64,000 nt of DNA from Sipunculus nudus (Eukaryota; Annelida; Sipuncula; Golfingiida; Sipunculidae), in the NCBI GenBank assembly GCA_026874595.1, contig JAPPUL010000082.1:498001-562000 (forward strand). Reading direction: 5' to 3'. Of the stretch, positions 55,843-64,000 are shown in pieces. Numbering within the stretch: the first letter of the stretch is position 1; each line of letters starts with the position of its first letter. A program made the translations under genes and the position numbers. The notes under the pieces were generated by a model. That model was not told the origin of the DNA. It did no database searches and saw nothing but the letters and a program-made list of their open reading frames with translations.

Positions 55843-56586
55843 CGATATTTAGAATGGTGTACAGAGCGTTTATATCGTTTATAATTGCCAAACCAAGCTC
55901 TCTCATAATATGAGCCTTGTTTATAGAAACAAACCCGGCTCTAGTAAAAGAGGCATTGGCTATTATGGGTCATTGTTCTAACGAAGTACGAGCACCTGTT
56001 TGTAATATAGCATCTAATTCATATGACATACTAAAAAAAGAACTACAAAAGTATAGCCTTATTTAGCGATATTTAGAATGGTGTACAGAGCGTTTATATC
56101 GTTTATAATTGCCAAACCAAGCTCTCTCATAATATGAGCCTTGTTTATAGAAACAAACCCGGCTCCAGTAAAAGAGGCATTGGCTATTATGGGCCATTGT
56201 TCTAACGAAGTACGAGCACCTGTTTGTAATATAGCATCTAATTCATATGACATACTAAAAAAAGAACTACAAAAGTATAGCCTTATTTAGCGATATTTAG
56301 AATGGTGTACAAAGCGTTTATATCGTTTATAATTGCCAAACCAAGCTCTCTCATAATATGAGCCTTGTTTATAGAAACAAACCCGGCTCCAGTAAAAGAG
56401 GCATTGGCTATTATGGGTCATTGTTCTAACGAAGTACGAGCACCTGTTTGTAATATAGCGTCTAATTCATATGACATACTAAAAAAAGAACTACAAAAGT
56501 ATAGCCTTATTTAGCGATATTTAGAATGGTGTACAAAGCGTTTATATCGTTTATAATTGCCAAACCAAGCTCTCTCATAATATGTG
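55691..56586. repeat. 224 bp tandem repeat, four copies, across the dapA/phosphatase gene ends
   Basis: Units start at 55691, 55915, 56139 and 56363, each 224 bp, with only a few single-base differences (for example ctccag/ctctag and gggtcat/gggccat). Each unit contains the last 50 codons and stop of dapA on the plus strand and the last 25 codons and stop of the phosphatase on the minus strand. The first copy completes dapA and the last completes the phosphatase, so both genes stay intact while copies 2 and 3 are extra. The 64-residue minus-strand frame at 56059-56253 is a by-product. Confidence 0.95.
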
Positions 56587-57211
56587 TCGTATTAAATGGA
56601 GCAATAGCGATTGCATGTATACCAGCTGTTTTAGCTGCTTGCATATCATCTACTGTATCGCCTATATATAAAACTTCATCTTCTTTTATGTTTTTATGAA
56701 AACGTAGTATACGATATATTCCATCGGGCGATGGCTTTTCAAGCTCAACATCTTCCATAGCCACTATAGGATTAAAAAGCTCAAATGCATTATTTAATTT
56801 AAGAGTATATAATGCTTCTTGTTTTGGTCGTCCCGTGAATATTGCAAGCTTATATAAATTATAAAGCTTCTTTAGTATATAATCTTTTATAAGCCATGTT
56901 TCAGACTGGATAAGACCATTGCCATTAGCTCCCCAATAAATACTTTGGAACTTCTCAATTACTTCCTCATCTTTTATCCTTACACCGCTCCTCTTTATTA
57001 GTTCTATTGTTAAGGCCCAGTCGTTATTAAACCCGCCAAGTGCTTTTAATTCCTTTATCTTAGCCAGTGTTGCAAAACCTATGCAGAAATGATTTGCTGT
57101 TTTAAGTATCGTTTCTATGTAGGACCTTGAAACATCTACAAGTACTCCGTCCATATCAAATATTATAAGTTTTACTTTGTTTAACTTTTTATAAGTCTCT
57201 TTATCCAGCAT
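56507..57211 (-). CDS. HAD-family phosphatase (subfamily IA)
   Basis: 234 residues. Motif I IIFDMDGVLVDVS (nucleophile Asp19), motif II in LAIFTGRPKQEA, motif III Lys in EKPSPDGI, motif IV IGDTVDDMQAA. The opening DGVLVDVSRSYIETI is the pattern of TIGR01548-type HAD proteins; substrate unknown. It follows argH with a 3 bp gap and is likely co-translated. Its 3' end lies in the fourth 224 bp repeat. Confidence 0.88.
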   Translation of the reverse strand: MLDKETYKKLNKVKLIIFDMDGVLVDVSRSYIETILKTANHFCIGFATLAKIKELKALGGFNNDWALTIELIKRSGVRIKDEEVIEKFQSIYWGANGNGLIQSETWLIKDYILKKLYNLYKLAIFTGRPKQEALYTLKLNNAFELFNPIVAMEDVELEKPSPDGIYRILRFHKNIKEDEVLYIGDTVDDMQAAKTAGIHAIAIAPFNTTHIMRELGLAIINDINALYTILNIAK

Positions 57212-57214
57212 AAG

Positions 57215-58570
57215 CTATTCGTAATCCCAAATAGCATCTAGGGTAGTTTCAAATTGCTTTGTTTTAATATCGTTTTCTTTCTCTAATTTACTAATAGCGG
57301 ACTTATAGCCAGAAAGATTTAGATTCCCTGTTGAGCCTATTGTATCACGCTTTTTTATCACTTCCTTTATATCTTCAAGCTCTATTTTAGAAAGATTCTC
57401 GCCCACATAGGCGTATGCTTTGCGAAATGGCATGTTCTCCTCCTTTACGAGCTTATAAGCATGGTCTGCCGCATAAAGATCACGCCTGTGGCCACGTATA
57501 AGTTGCTTTTCCTTTGGCTTTATGCAGTCTATTACTAAAGTCATACAAAAAAGAGAGTCTTTGAGCATCCCAAAGCCAGACATAAGATACTTTTTTGTCT
57601 CCTGGAAATCTCTATTATAACCAGAAGGTAAAGAACTTATTATCCCTTTGACTGCAAATTCAAAACTAAGCATGCTAGACGTTTTAGCGCGTATTAACTC
57701 AAGTACGTCCAGATTCTTTTTTTGCGGCATAATACTACTTCCCGTAGTTATCTCATCTGATATCTCAAAAAAATCAAACTCTTTTGTCGTAAACAAAAGT
57801 ATATCGCATGCTATCTTGTTTAGTACCAACATAACGCTTGAAAGACCGCTTAAAACCGTACTTTCTAACTTCCCACGCGAATTACCACAGTATAATGCAT
57901 TACTTTGTAGTCGACTAAAACCTAGAAGCTTTTGTGTTAATTCCCGATCAAGATATATTGATACCCCATACCCTGCTCCAGAACCAAGCGGACTCATGTC
58001 ATTTAGCTCATACAAGCTCTTTAATAAAGTAAGTTCATCTATAAGATTTTCTACAAATGATGAGGACCAAAGCCCTACCGAAGATGGCATCCCTTGCTGC
58101 ATGTGCGTGTATCCTGGCATCGGCACAAACTCATGCTCTTTGGCAAATTTAACTAACCCTTTACTTAATCTTAATATAAGTTTAGTTACTTCTAATAGCT
58201 CTTGTTTTATGTATAAACGTAAATCAACAAGTACTTGATCGTTTCGGCTGCGACCTGTGTGTATCTTCTTACCTATATCGCCAAGCTCCTTTGTAAGCAT
58301 GTTTTCTACTTTTGTGTGGATATCCTCATCTTCTATCCTAAGCTCTATTTTGTCTTTTCTTTTCAAAATCCTTTTTAGACTGTCTTTTATTTTAGTAAGT
58401 TCTTCTTTTTTTAGTATCCCAACTCTCTTTAGCATTATGCAATGCGCATAAGTTGCTTTTATATCAAGCTCTATAAGCTCAAGGTCAAGTTTGTAATCCT
58501 CCCCCACCTCATAGCGCTCAAGCGTTTTGTTAACTGCCTTATAATCCGCCTTTTCCCATAACTTTGACAA
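57215..58570 (-). CDS. argH: Argininosuccinate lyase
   Basis: 451 residues, TTG start preceded by AGGAGA. Last enzyme of arginine synthesis, splitting argininosuccinate to arginine and fumarate. Family signatures: IHTGRSRNDQV, PGYTHMQQGMPSSVG, SPLGSGAGYG and the flexible loop GSSIMPQKKN; the next residue is Leu instead of the usual Pro. C-terminal domain is complete. Upstream is the divergent lipoprotein gene. Confidence 0.96.
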   Translation of the reverse strand: MSKLWEKADYKAVNKTLERYEVGEDYKLDLELIELDIKATYAHCIMLKRVGILKKEELTKIKDSLKRILKRKDKIELRIEDEDIHTKVENMLTKELGDIGKKIHTGRSRNDQVLVDLRLYIKQELLEVTKLILRLSKGLVKFAKEHEFVPMPGYTHMQQGMPSSVGLWSSSFVENLIDELTLLKSLYELNDMSPLGSGAGYGVSIYLDRELTQKLLGFSRLQSNALYCGNSRGKLESTVLSGLSSVMLVLNKIACDILLFTTKEFDFFEISDEITTGSSIMPQKKNLDVLELIRAKTSSMLSFEFAVKGIISSLPSGYNRDFQETKKYLMSGFGMLKDSLFCMTLVIDCIKPKEKQLIRGHRRDLYAADHAYKLVKEENMPFRKAYAYVGENLSKIELEDIKEVIKKRDTIGSTGNLNLSGYKSAISKLEKENDIKTKQFETTLDAIWDYE

Positions 58571-58716
58571 TTTTATATCTCCTCGCTCCTTGTAAGACTC
58601 TTTTTTTTTTTAAAGACGACTTTGCAGCTTAAAGATAATTAAAATTTTTTATAATTCTTCCTTTTAGCTTTCTTTAGTATACTTTGAATATGATAAGGCA
58701 GCTTTAGTTTATCAAT

Positions 58717-59187
58717 ATGTATTTAGAGAGTGCTCAGATGTTTTTACGTAGTAAAACGATTTATCTTTCATATACTATAATTAGTTTAATATTGCTTGGT
58801 TCTATTATATCCTGTCGGGACTTTTATAAAGAAAATGGGCTTTTTGTCAGATACTTCTCTAAATATAGGATTTATGAGAATGATAACCTAATTAAATTTA
58901 TACCCAAGGATAGAATCACTAAAAAGCAGTCTGAGACCTATACCAACTATTTTAAGGTATATACTAATTTTAATGGCAATATACTTAAAGTCATTCATTA
59001 CAAATATCACATAGTACATACTATACGATATAATGATAAGGTCAATGGACGTGTTATTCGCTTTGAAAAGTATAAAGATGGTGTTTTGACTGATTATTAT
59101 ATAAATCGCTATGATGCTTCACTAAAGCTGGTTGAGAGGAAGCGATTTGATTCTCGTGATAAGCTTATTAAAGTTGAAAAGCTATAA
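58717..59187 (+). CDS. Putative lipoprotein, function unknown
   Basis: 156 residues; a second ATG at 58738 may be the true start (GAGAG before it). Signal segment SYTIISLILLGSIISC fits a lipobox. The mature part has repeated beta-type pieces (YFKVYTNFNGNILKVIHYKYH, RVIRFEKYKDGVLTDYYINRYD) that vaguely resemble YD/MORN-like antitermini, typical of extracytoplasmic spirochaete proteins. No family recognised. Confidence 0.6.
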   Translation: MYLESAQMFLRSKTIYLSYTIISLILLGSIISCRDFYKENGLFVRYFSKYRIYENDNLIKFIPKDRITKKQSETYTNYFKVYTNFNGNILKVIHYKYHIVHTIRYNDKVNGRVIRFEKYKDGVLTDYYINRYDASLKLVERKRFDSRDKLIKVEKL

Positions 59188-59221
59188 TTACTAAGTTATT
59201 AGCTTAGGGTATTAGTCTTGT

Positions 59222-59899
59222 TTATTTTTCTTCTTCTGTACTTTGTCCCATTTCTGGTGGCAGTAGTGATTTTATCTTTGTTTCTATTTCCCATGTTGAG
59301 TCACCAGATTGTATCCCAAGTGCCCCTTCTATCATTATAGAATATAGCAAATCTCTATAATAGCCTATAGCCTCAACGCGGTTTTTTAATATTTCTTCTG
59401 TAGTATCTGGGTCTGTACCATCTATTACTAGTTCTATAGCCTCTTTCAAGAAAGGATCTTTTATACGATGAGTTGTTTCTTCAAGCCCAAGAATTCCGCG
59501 TTCCTTTGCATAAGTACTTAAGGTAGTTATGGTATTTATAAGTTCGCTTGTATTATTTGAGGTCAGAACAGGTGGAAGTATAGTTTTTTGGGTTATAATA
59601 CTTTCTTCTGAATCTTCACCAGGTTCGCTTAGCTCTCCCATATCTATAAGTTCGTTTGCAGCGTCAAGTATACGTTCTTTTGCTCGTTCTATTATTCTTT
59701 TTGATATGTGTTCATTTTTATTTTTTATCGATGCACTTATAATACTTCGTAAACGTGTTGATATATTTTCCATTATTAAATGTCTAAGTCCTTCAGGTAA
59801 ATGTCCCATAACCAAAAGTAAGTCTTCTTCGTCTATTTCCCGAAGCCATTTTTGCAACGATAAAGGATGCCACTTTGTTATCTCACTAAGAGAGTTCAT
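59222..59899 (-). CDS. FliG-C-like / MotA-cytoplasmic-like chimeric protein
   Basis: 225 residues with no membrane helix or signal peptide. Residues 1-90 resemble the C-terminal domain of the rotor protein FliG (LQKWLREIDEEDLLLVMGHL, then NISTRLRSIISASI and SKRIIERAKERILDAANEL). After an acidic linker, residues 125-175 resemble the MotA cytoplasmic loop (YAKERGILGLEE, DPFLKEAIELVIDGTDPDT, EEILKNRV), and 185-215 resemble the MotA C-terminal tail (SIMIEGALGIQSGDS, KIKSLLPPEM). MotA helices 3 and 4, normally between these parts, are missing. It thus joins the two surfaces that touch in the flagellar motor. Role unknown. Confidence 0.6.
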   Translation of the reverse strand: MNSLSEITKWHPLSLQKWLREIDEEDLLLVMGHLPEGLRHLIMENISTRLRSIISASIKNKNEHISKRIIERAKERILDAANELIDMGELSEPGEDSEESIITQKTILPPVLTSNNTSELINTITTLSTYAKERGILGLEETTHRIKDPFLKEAIELVIDGTDPDTTEEILKNRVEAIGYYRDLLYSIMIEGALGIQSGDSTWEIETKIKSLLPPEMGQSTEEEK

Positions 59900-59960
59900 A
59901 TAACATTATCTCCTTAACCATCCATTTTTATTATAATAATATAATATCAATATGCTTATA

Positions 59961-60071
59961 AGAACTATTTTTTTAAATAAGATAATGCTTAATATAAATC
60001 TCTAAGTGCATATAAGCTACATAACTTTTTTTTTTTTAAGAACTTTTAAAAATAAGATAAAATGCTTAATT
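59961..60071 (+). repeat. Imperfect direct repeat in the divergent spacer
   Basis: A 33-34 bp sequence (agaact...taaataagataatgcttaat at 59961-59994 and a variant at 60039-60071) occurs twice, 78 bp apart, with a T12 run (60026-60037) between. It lies between the FliG/MotA-like gene and the divergent phosphoesterase gene and may contain the promoters of one or both. Confidence 0.7.
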
Positions 60072-60132
60072 AAATAAACCTTTTACTTTAAGTATAAAAA
60101 CCAACAATATCTTATCTAGGATTTATTTTACA

Positions 60133-60897
60133 ATGAGATATATAATCCTTTCTGATATTCATTCTAATCTTGAGGCTTTGAGAGCTGTTTTTGAGGATAT
60201 TGAGTCATTAAAGTATGATAAAGTTATTTGTCTTGGAGACATTGTAGGGTATGGTGCAAATCCTAATGAGTGTTGTGAGCTTTTATTCTCATTTGAGCCT
60301 ATATGTATTTTGGGTAATCATGATTATGCAGCATTTAATTTGAGTGAGAGTTTATATTTTAATATATCTGCATCTATAGCAGCCAGATGGACTTATAAAA
60401 CCTTAAAGCCTTCCTACAAAGAAATATTGCAAAGTTTTAAAGATATAAAACAAGTTGACAGTGAATTTTACATGGTGCATGGCGGACTTATTAACAGAAA
60501 CATGTATATTATGGGATTAGAAGCGGCTAAAGAAAACATAGAGTACTTAAAAGAGAATAACTCAGTTAAAATATGCTTTTATGGTCATACACATGAAAAA
60601 AAGATATGGTGTAAAAGTCCAGAAGGAGCTATTGCCACATCTCCTATTAATTATAGTGAAGGAGAAGGAGGTTCTGATAACTTTGTTTTAAACAAGGATT
60701 CCTATTATCTAATTAATCCTGGGAGTGTTGGTCAGCCAAGGGATCGTGATAATAGGGCTTCATATATCTTTTTTGATACAAATAAATTATCGATTGAATA
60801 TAGACTTGTAAAATACGATATAGCAACAGCTCAAAAGAAGATATACAAAGCGGGATTACCGTCAAACCTTGGCGATCGGCTACTTTATGGCATTTGA
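60133..60897 (+). CDS. Calcineurin-like metallophosphoesterase (YfcE/MJ0936-like)
   Basis: 254 residues. The full di-metal set is present: LSDIHSN, GDIVGYGANP, GNHDYA, MVHGG and YGHTHEKKI, plus the signature NPGSVGQPRDRD. Enzymes of this type hydrolyse phosphodiesters, often with Mn2+; natural substrate unknown. No signal peptide, so cytoplasmic. It is convergent with serA (28 bp apart, no clear terminator). Confidence 0.88.
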   Translation: MRYIILSDIHSNLEALRAVFEDIESLKYDKVICLGDIVGYGANPNECCELLFSFEPICILGNHDYAAFNLSESLYFNISASIAARWTYKTLKPSYKEILQSFKDIKQVDSEFYMVHGGLINRNMYIMGLEAAKENIEYLKENNSVKICFYGHTHEKKIWCKSPEGAIATSPINYSEGEGGSDNFVLNKDSYYLINPGSVGQPRDRDNRASYIFFDTNKLSIEYRLVKYDIATAQKKIYKAGLPSNLGDRLLYGI

Positions 60898-60925
60898 CTA
60901 AAAGGCATTTGGTATTAAAAACGCT

Positions 60926-62539
60926 CTAAAAAGCAATAGGTATAACATCTATAATTTCGTCTTGTGTTTTAATCTGCGCAAGAACATCAGGACTAAGAGG
61001 CTCATCCAATCGGATACAAGTCAGCGCACTAGTTCCCTTTTCTTTTCTACCAAGTTGCATCGTAGCAATATTCACCTTATTGTTGCCGAGAATAGTACCA
61101 AGTATGCCAACAACTCCAGGAACATCCTTATTTTCTACCATTATCCAATCGCCCAGTGGTTCTAAATCAAATTCATAACTATTTATACAAGTTATACGTA
61201 TTGCCTCCTCCATGTATACAGTCCCAGCCACTCTGTAATTCCCTTCTTCGGTTATAACCTCAAGTACAATAGTATTAGCATCTGAAGATTTAGTTAAGAT
61301 GGTTTTGGGACTTACTTTAGTAAAAGATTCTTTGACATTAATACCCCGTTCTTCAGCAATGTTTAATGCGTTTATAAAGTTTATCTGCTCTGATAGTATT
61401 GGTTCAAGAAATCCCTTAACTGCAGACAATTTCATGATGTGTATGGGAGCATCTTTTAGGGATTCAGGAAATATTATTTCAAATGATTTCATATTGCCAC
61501 GACGTATACATCCTAAAACTATCCCAAGAGATTCACAAAGACTTATTAATCCCTTACTCTTAGCATATATATCCGGCGATATTGATGGGAAGTTAATTGC
61601 GTTTTTTGTTATACCTTTTTTAAAAAAGTCAACAACACCCTCACTGGTCTCTATTGCGACGCTTATTTGTGCTTCCTTTGTCGCTGCGCCAAGATGAGGA
61701 GTACATAGGAAGTTGGGAAGTCGTATTAAAGGATTATCCTCAGAGGGTGGCTCTTTTACGAATGTATCAAACGCCGCTCCCATTATCTTATTCTCTTTTA
61801 ATGCTTCACTTAAATCCTCTTCCACCACTATCCCACCACGTGCACAATTTATTAATAAAGCCGTTTTTTTCATCTGGCTAAGTTCTTTTTTTGTTATCAG
61901 ATTTTTTGTATTTGCATTTAAAGGAGTATGGATTGTTATGACGTCTGCCTCTTTATATATTTCTAAAAGCGTTGATAATTTAACACCTAGTAGTTTTGCT
62001 TGATCAAGAGATAGATAAGGATCATAACCCATTATGTTCATGCCAAACCCTTTTCCTATAGTTAAAACTTCCATTCCAATACGTCCAAGCCCTATTATAC
62101 CAAGAGTTTTTCCGTTAAGCTGCATCCCTGCATACGCTTTCCTATCCCACTTTGAGGCCAATATCGATTGGTGAGCCCATGATATCTTTCTTGCAAGCGA
62201 TAATATTAATGCCCAAGTTTGTTCGGCTGTTGATGTTGTATTTCCTGCCGGTGCGTTTATTACAAGTATTCCTTTCGACGTTGCCGCTTTTACGTCTACA
62301 TTATCTATACCCACTCCTGCTCGCGCTATTATCTTTAACTTCTTTGCATGTTCTATAACTTTGGCACTTACCTTAGAGCCGCTCCTTACTATAATTGCAT
62401 CAAAATCACCTATCTTCTCTATAAGTTCATCTTCTTTTAAGACCTTTTTAGATTCTATAACCTCAAAATTACCAGCGTCTTTTAATCTTTTAACTCCTTC
62501 TACTGCAAGAGGTTCTGCTATCAATATCTTTTGTTGCAT
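60926..62539 (-). CDS. serA: D-3-phosphoglycerate dehydrogenase
   Basis: 537 residues, GGAGA before the ATG. First step of serine synthesis. Catalytic domain with GLGRIGMEVLTIGKGFGMNIMGYDPY, HTPLNANTKNLI and NCARGGIVVEEDL; His-Glu pair region EEPPSEDNPL-like. An intervening (ASB) domain and C-terminal ACT domain (VGILGTILGNNKVNIATMQLGR) follow, i.e. the long bacterial SerA type. Downstream on the same strand from the barrel-protein gene. Confidence 0.96.
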   Translation of the reverse strand: MQQKILIAEPLAVEGVKRLKDAGNFEVIESKKVLKEDELIEKIGDFDAIIVRSGSKVSAKVIEHAKKLKIIARAGVGIDNVDVKAATSKGILVINAPAGNTTSTAEQTWALILSLARKISWAHQSILASKWDRKAYAGMQLNGKTLGIIGLGRIGMEVLTIGKGFGMNIMGYDPYLSLDQAKLLGVKLSTLLEIYKEADVITIHTPLNANTKNLITKKELSQMKKTALLINCARGGIVVEEDLSEALKENKIMGAAFDTFVKEPPSEDNPLIRLPNFLCTPHLGAATKEAQISVAIETSEGVVDFFKKGITKNAINFPSISPDIYAKSKGLISLCESLGIVLGCIRRGNMKSFEIIFPESLKDAPIHIMKLSAVKGFLEPILSEQINFINALNIAEERGINVKESFTKVSPKTILTKSSDANTIVLEVITEEGNYRVAGTVYMEEAIRITCINSYEFDLEPLGDWIMVENKDVPGVVGILGTILGNNKVNIATMQLGRKEKGTSALTCIRLDEPLSPDVLAQIKTQDEIIDVIPIAF

Positions 62540-62650
62540 CGTACTATCTCCATTTTCTACTTCTTCTGTTTTATAAAGAATTTAAATCTAATAATCAATA
62601 GAATATAAGCAAATAGTTTTATAAAACAAACAATCTTAAAACTAAACAAG

Positions 62651-64000
62651 TTACTGTTTTGTGAATACTTTTTCTATCTTTGGATACGTAATCGAGGGCA
62701 TTACTTTTAAATATAAAGATACATATATAGCAGGTTCAAAATAATATATTCCTTTGCTAAACTCTTTGAAACGCAAGTTTAGATCAAACTTGACAATCCA
62801 TTCGTGAAGATCGTGTGCTATTGATAGGCTAAGTTGTTCGAGTTTGAATAGTGATCTTTGACGTATTCGTTGGCTAAAAAAGTTAAATGAGTCAAATAAG
62901 TCTAAAAAAAAGTTTCGACTTGTTTGACCGTACTTGCTTGCATCTTTACTGCTATATCTATAAAGCTCTTTGTTAATTGAACTTAATTTTAGGGTAAATA
63001 TCCAATATCGGGTAATTGCAAAGGATACGTTGAATGTGGTTCTTAAGCTATTGCTTCTTGGGTTTTCATAGTTATGATACCATGTGTTTGTAAGACCTAT
63101 GGATTGAAAATAAAACCAGTGAGCAAGTTTTATTTGTTTGTCATACCCGATATAAATGCTTAGACTATTTGATATATTTTTTTTTGTCTTACGTGAATAG
63201 GAATATGAGTTGCTTACCTTTATTGGTTTTAATGGATTAGTTGATGCTTGTATACTTAGGTTTCCACGCTGATCATTTAATACTTCTTCTCTTGTTTTAA
63301 TGCCACTTGATATTAAATCTAAGTCTTGTGGGCTTATATACAAATTATCGGATGTGCTTAGAGAAAGAGAACTTTTTAAGAAGGCAAACTTTGCATTGTA
63401 TGATATTGATTCTGAACGACCACTTGTTTCTTTGTATGCGCCATTTTCAAACTTTATTCCTGTAAACCTATCTGCTTTTGAGTAGCTAACTCCACCACCA
63501 AGTGAGAGTTTTAGATAATTATATTCCTCAAAAAAGCTAAAGGTTAATTGACTTGCTGATGTACTACTCCACGATGGGAAACTAAACTCCTTATCATATG
63601 TCTTTTGAGCATCTGTTGGATTTTTTGTTTGACGTAAATTATACATTATACGTCCTGATGTTGAGAGTGTGAATTTTAGAAACTGATATGACAAGCTAAA
63701 TGGTAGATTTACATTTACATTGCTACTTGATGTAAATATGTCCGATATTAAAGTATTTGTCTGTCCTGTCGTGTAGCGCCTGGTCTGGTTTAGAGAGCTT
63801 CCAACACTTATAGTAAGCGGTAGGCTTATAATTAGGGCTTCATCCTCCTCTATTTTATCAAATATCTTTTCATATTCACTACGTGTGTCAACATCTTCTT
63901 CTTTCTCTTCTTCTTTCTCCTCTTCATCCTCCTCTTCATCCTTACTTTCCTTAGTACTCTCCTCTGTTTCCTCCTCTATGCTTTTCTCCGTGCTTGTCTT
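62651..64000 (-). CDS. LptD-like outer-membrane beta-barrel, C-terminal part (runs off the window)
   Basis: The reading frame is open from the right edge to the stop at 62651 (450 codons), with the N terminus outside. At the edge is a strongly acidic Glu/Asp/Lys run, then alternating beta-strand sequence with aromatic girdles typical of a barrel (for example ISYNAKFAFLKSSLSLSTS). The end includes LSLSIAHDLHEWIVKFDLNLRF, matching the conserved hDLH-W segment of LptD/OstA proteins, and VMPSITYP. LptD inserts lipopolysaccharide in the outer leaflet, consistent with kdsA. The acidic linker is unusual. Confidence 0.55.
   Translation of the reverse strand, partial: KTSTEKSIEEETEESTKESKDEEEDEEEKEEEKEEDVDTRSEYEKIFDKIEEDEALIISLPLTISVGSSLNQTRRYTTGQTNTLISDIFTSSSNVNVNLPFSLSYQFLKFTLSTSGRIMYNLRQTKNPTDAQKTYDKEFSFPSWSSTSASQLTFSFFEEYNYLKLSLGGGVSYSKADRFTGIKFENGAYKETSGRSESISYNAKFAFLKSSLSLSTSDNLYISPQDLDLISSGIKTREEVLNDQRGNLSIQASTNPLKPIKVSNSYSYSRKTKKNISNSLSIYIGYDKQIKLAHWFYFQSIGLTNTWYHNYENPRSNSLRTTFNVSFAITRYWIFTLKLSSINKELYRYSSKDASKYGQTSRNFFLDLFDSFNFFSQRIRQRSLFKLEQLSLSIAHDLHEWIVKFDLNLRFKEFSKGIYYFEPAIYVSLYLKVMPSITYPKIEKVFTKQ

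Noticed and set aside
56059-56253. 64-residue minus-strand gene in the repeats
   Set aside because: It is the phosphatase tail fused to antisense dapA by the duplication junction, without its own ribosome site.
55843-56506. CRISPR-like array
   Set aside because: Units are 224 bp and contiguous without spacers; they are copies of gene ends.

Overview
The window is A+T-rich chromosomal DNA from a spirochaete. Two FlaA-type flagellar outer-layer proteins (9109-10023 and 16689-17747), a PUR-family nucleic-acid binder and relaxed spirochaete-like lipoboxes point to the phylum. kdsA and an LptD-like barrel imply a lipopolysaccharide outer membrane. A complete F-type ATP synthase with PCuAC and Sco copper proteins implies respiration. 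That mix argues against Borrelia, Treponema and Brachyspira, but the order cannot be fixed from this sequence.

Layout. 1-4.4 kb: trkH (partial), trkA, dnaN and dnaA, all minus strand, with the likely origin beside dnaA. 4.8-9.0 kb: an iron(III)-type ABC importer. 9.1-19.7 kb: envelope and flagellar genes (FlaA x2, Lnb-N/DUF4105 protein, Slt-type transglycosylase, DUF362 protein), a small zinc-finger protein, a hydroxyisobutyrate-dehydrogenase-like enzyme and nadE. 19.9-27.7 kb: atpZ-atpI-atpBEFHAGDC. 27.7-43 kb: a 2-oxoglutarate oxygenase, an RND/MMPL protein, lipoproteins, PCuAC, kdsA, an SDR, a GDCCVxC protein, apbE, a BshB1-like deacetylase, two glycosyltransferases, a PUR protein, an aminotransferase and rpsU. 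43-51.5 kb: yajC-secD-secF and thrS-infC-rpmI-rplT, then two small cytoplasmic proteins. 51.5-64 kb: Sco, acpP, a sigma factor, a ChaN lipoprotein, dapA, a 4 x 224 bp tandem repeat, a HAD phosphatase, argH, a lipoprotein, a FliG/MotA-like chimera, a phosphoesterase, serA and an LptD-like barrel running off the end.

Strand composition is striking. From about 9 kb to the 3' end of dapA the plus strand is strongly G- and purine-rich; left of dnaA, and again right of about 56 kb, it is C-rich. The left switch fits a replication origin. The right switch coincides with the tandem repeat and suggests an inversion boundary or an assembly join. The G-rich segment is also full of short tandem duplications (9-16 bp, two to four copies) in spacers and, in frame, inside genes.

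Most unusual items: a membrane-free protein joining a FliG-C-like domain to the cytoplasmic parts of MotA; the 224 bp amplification spanning the tail-to-tail overlap of dapA and a phosphatase gene; an atpI gene split at a T9 run; and a possible small RNA with a C-rich loop. No tRNA, rRNA, CRISPR array, prophage or insertion sequence was seen.
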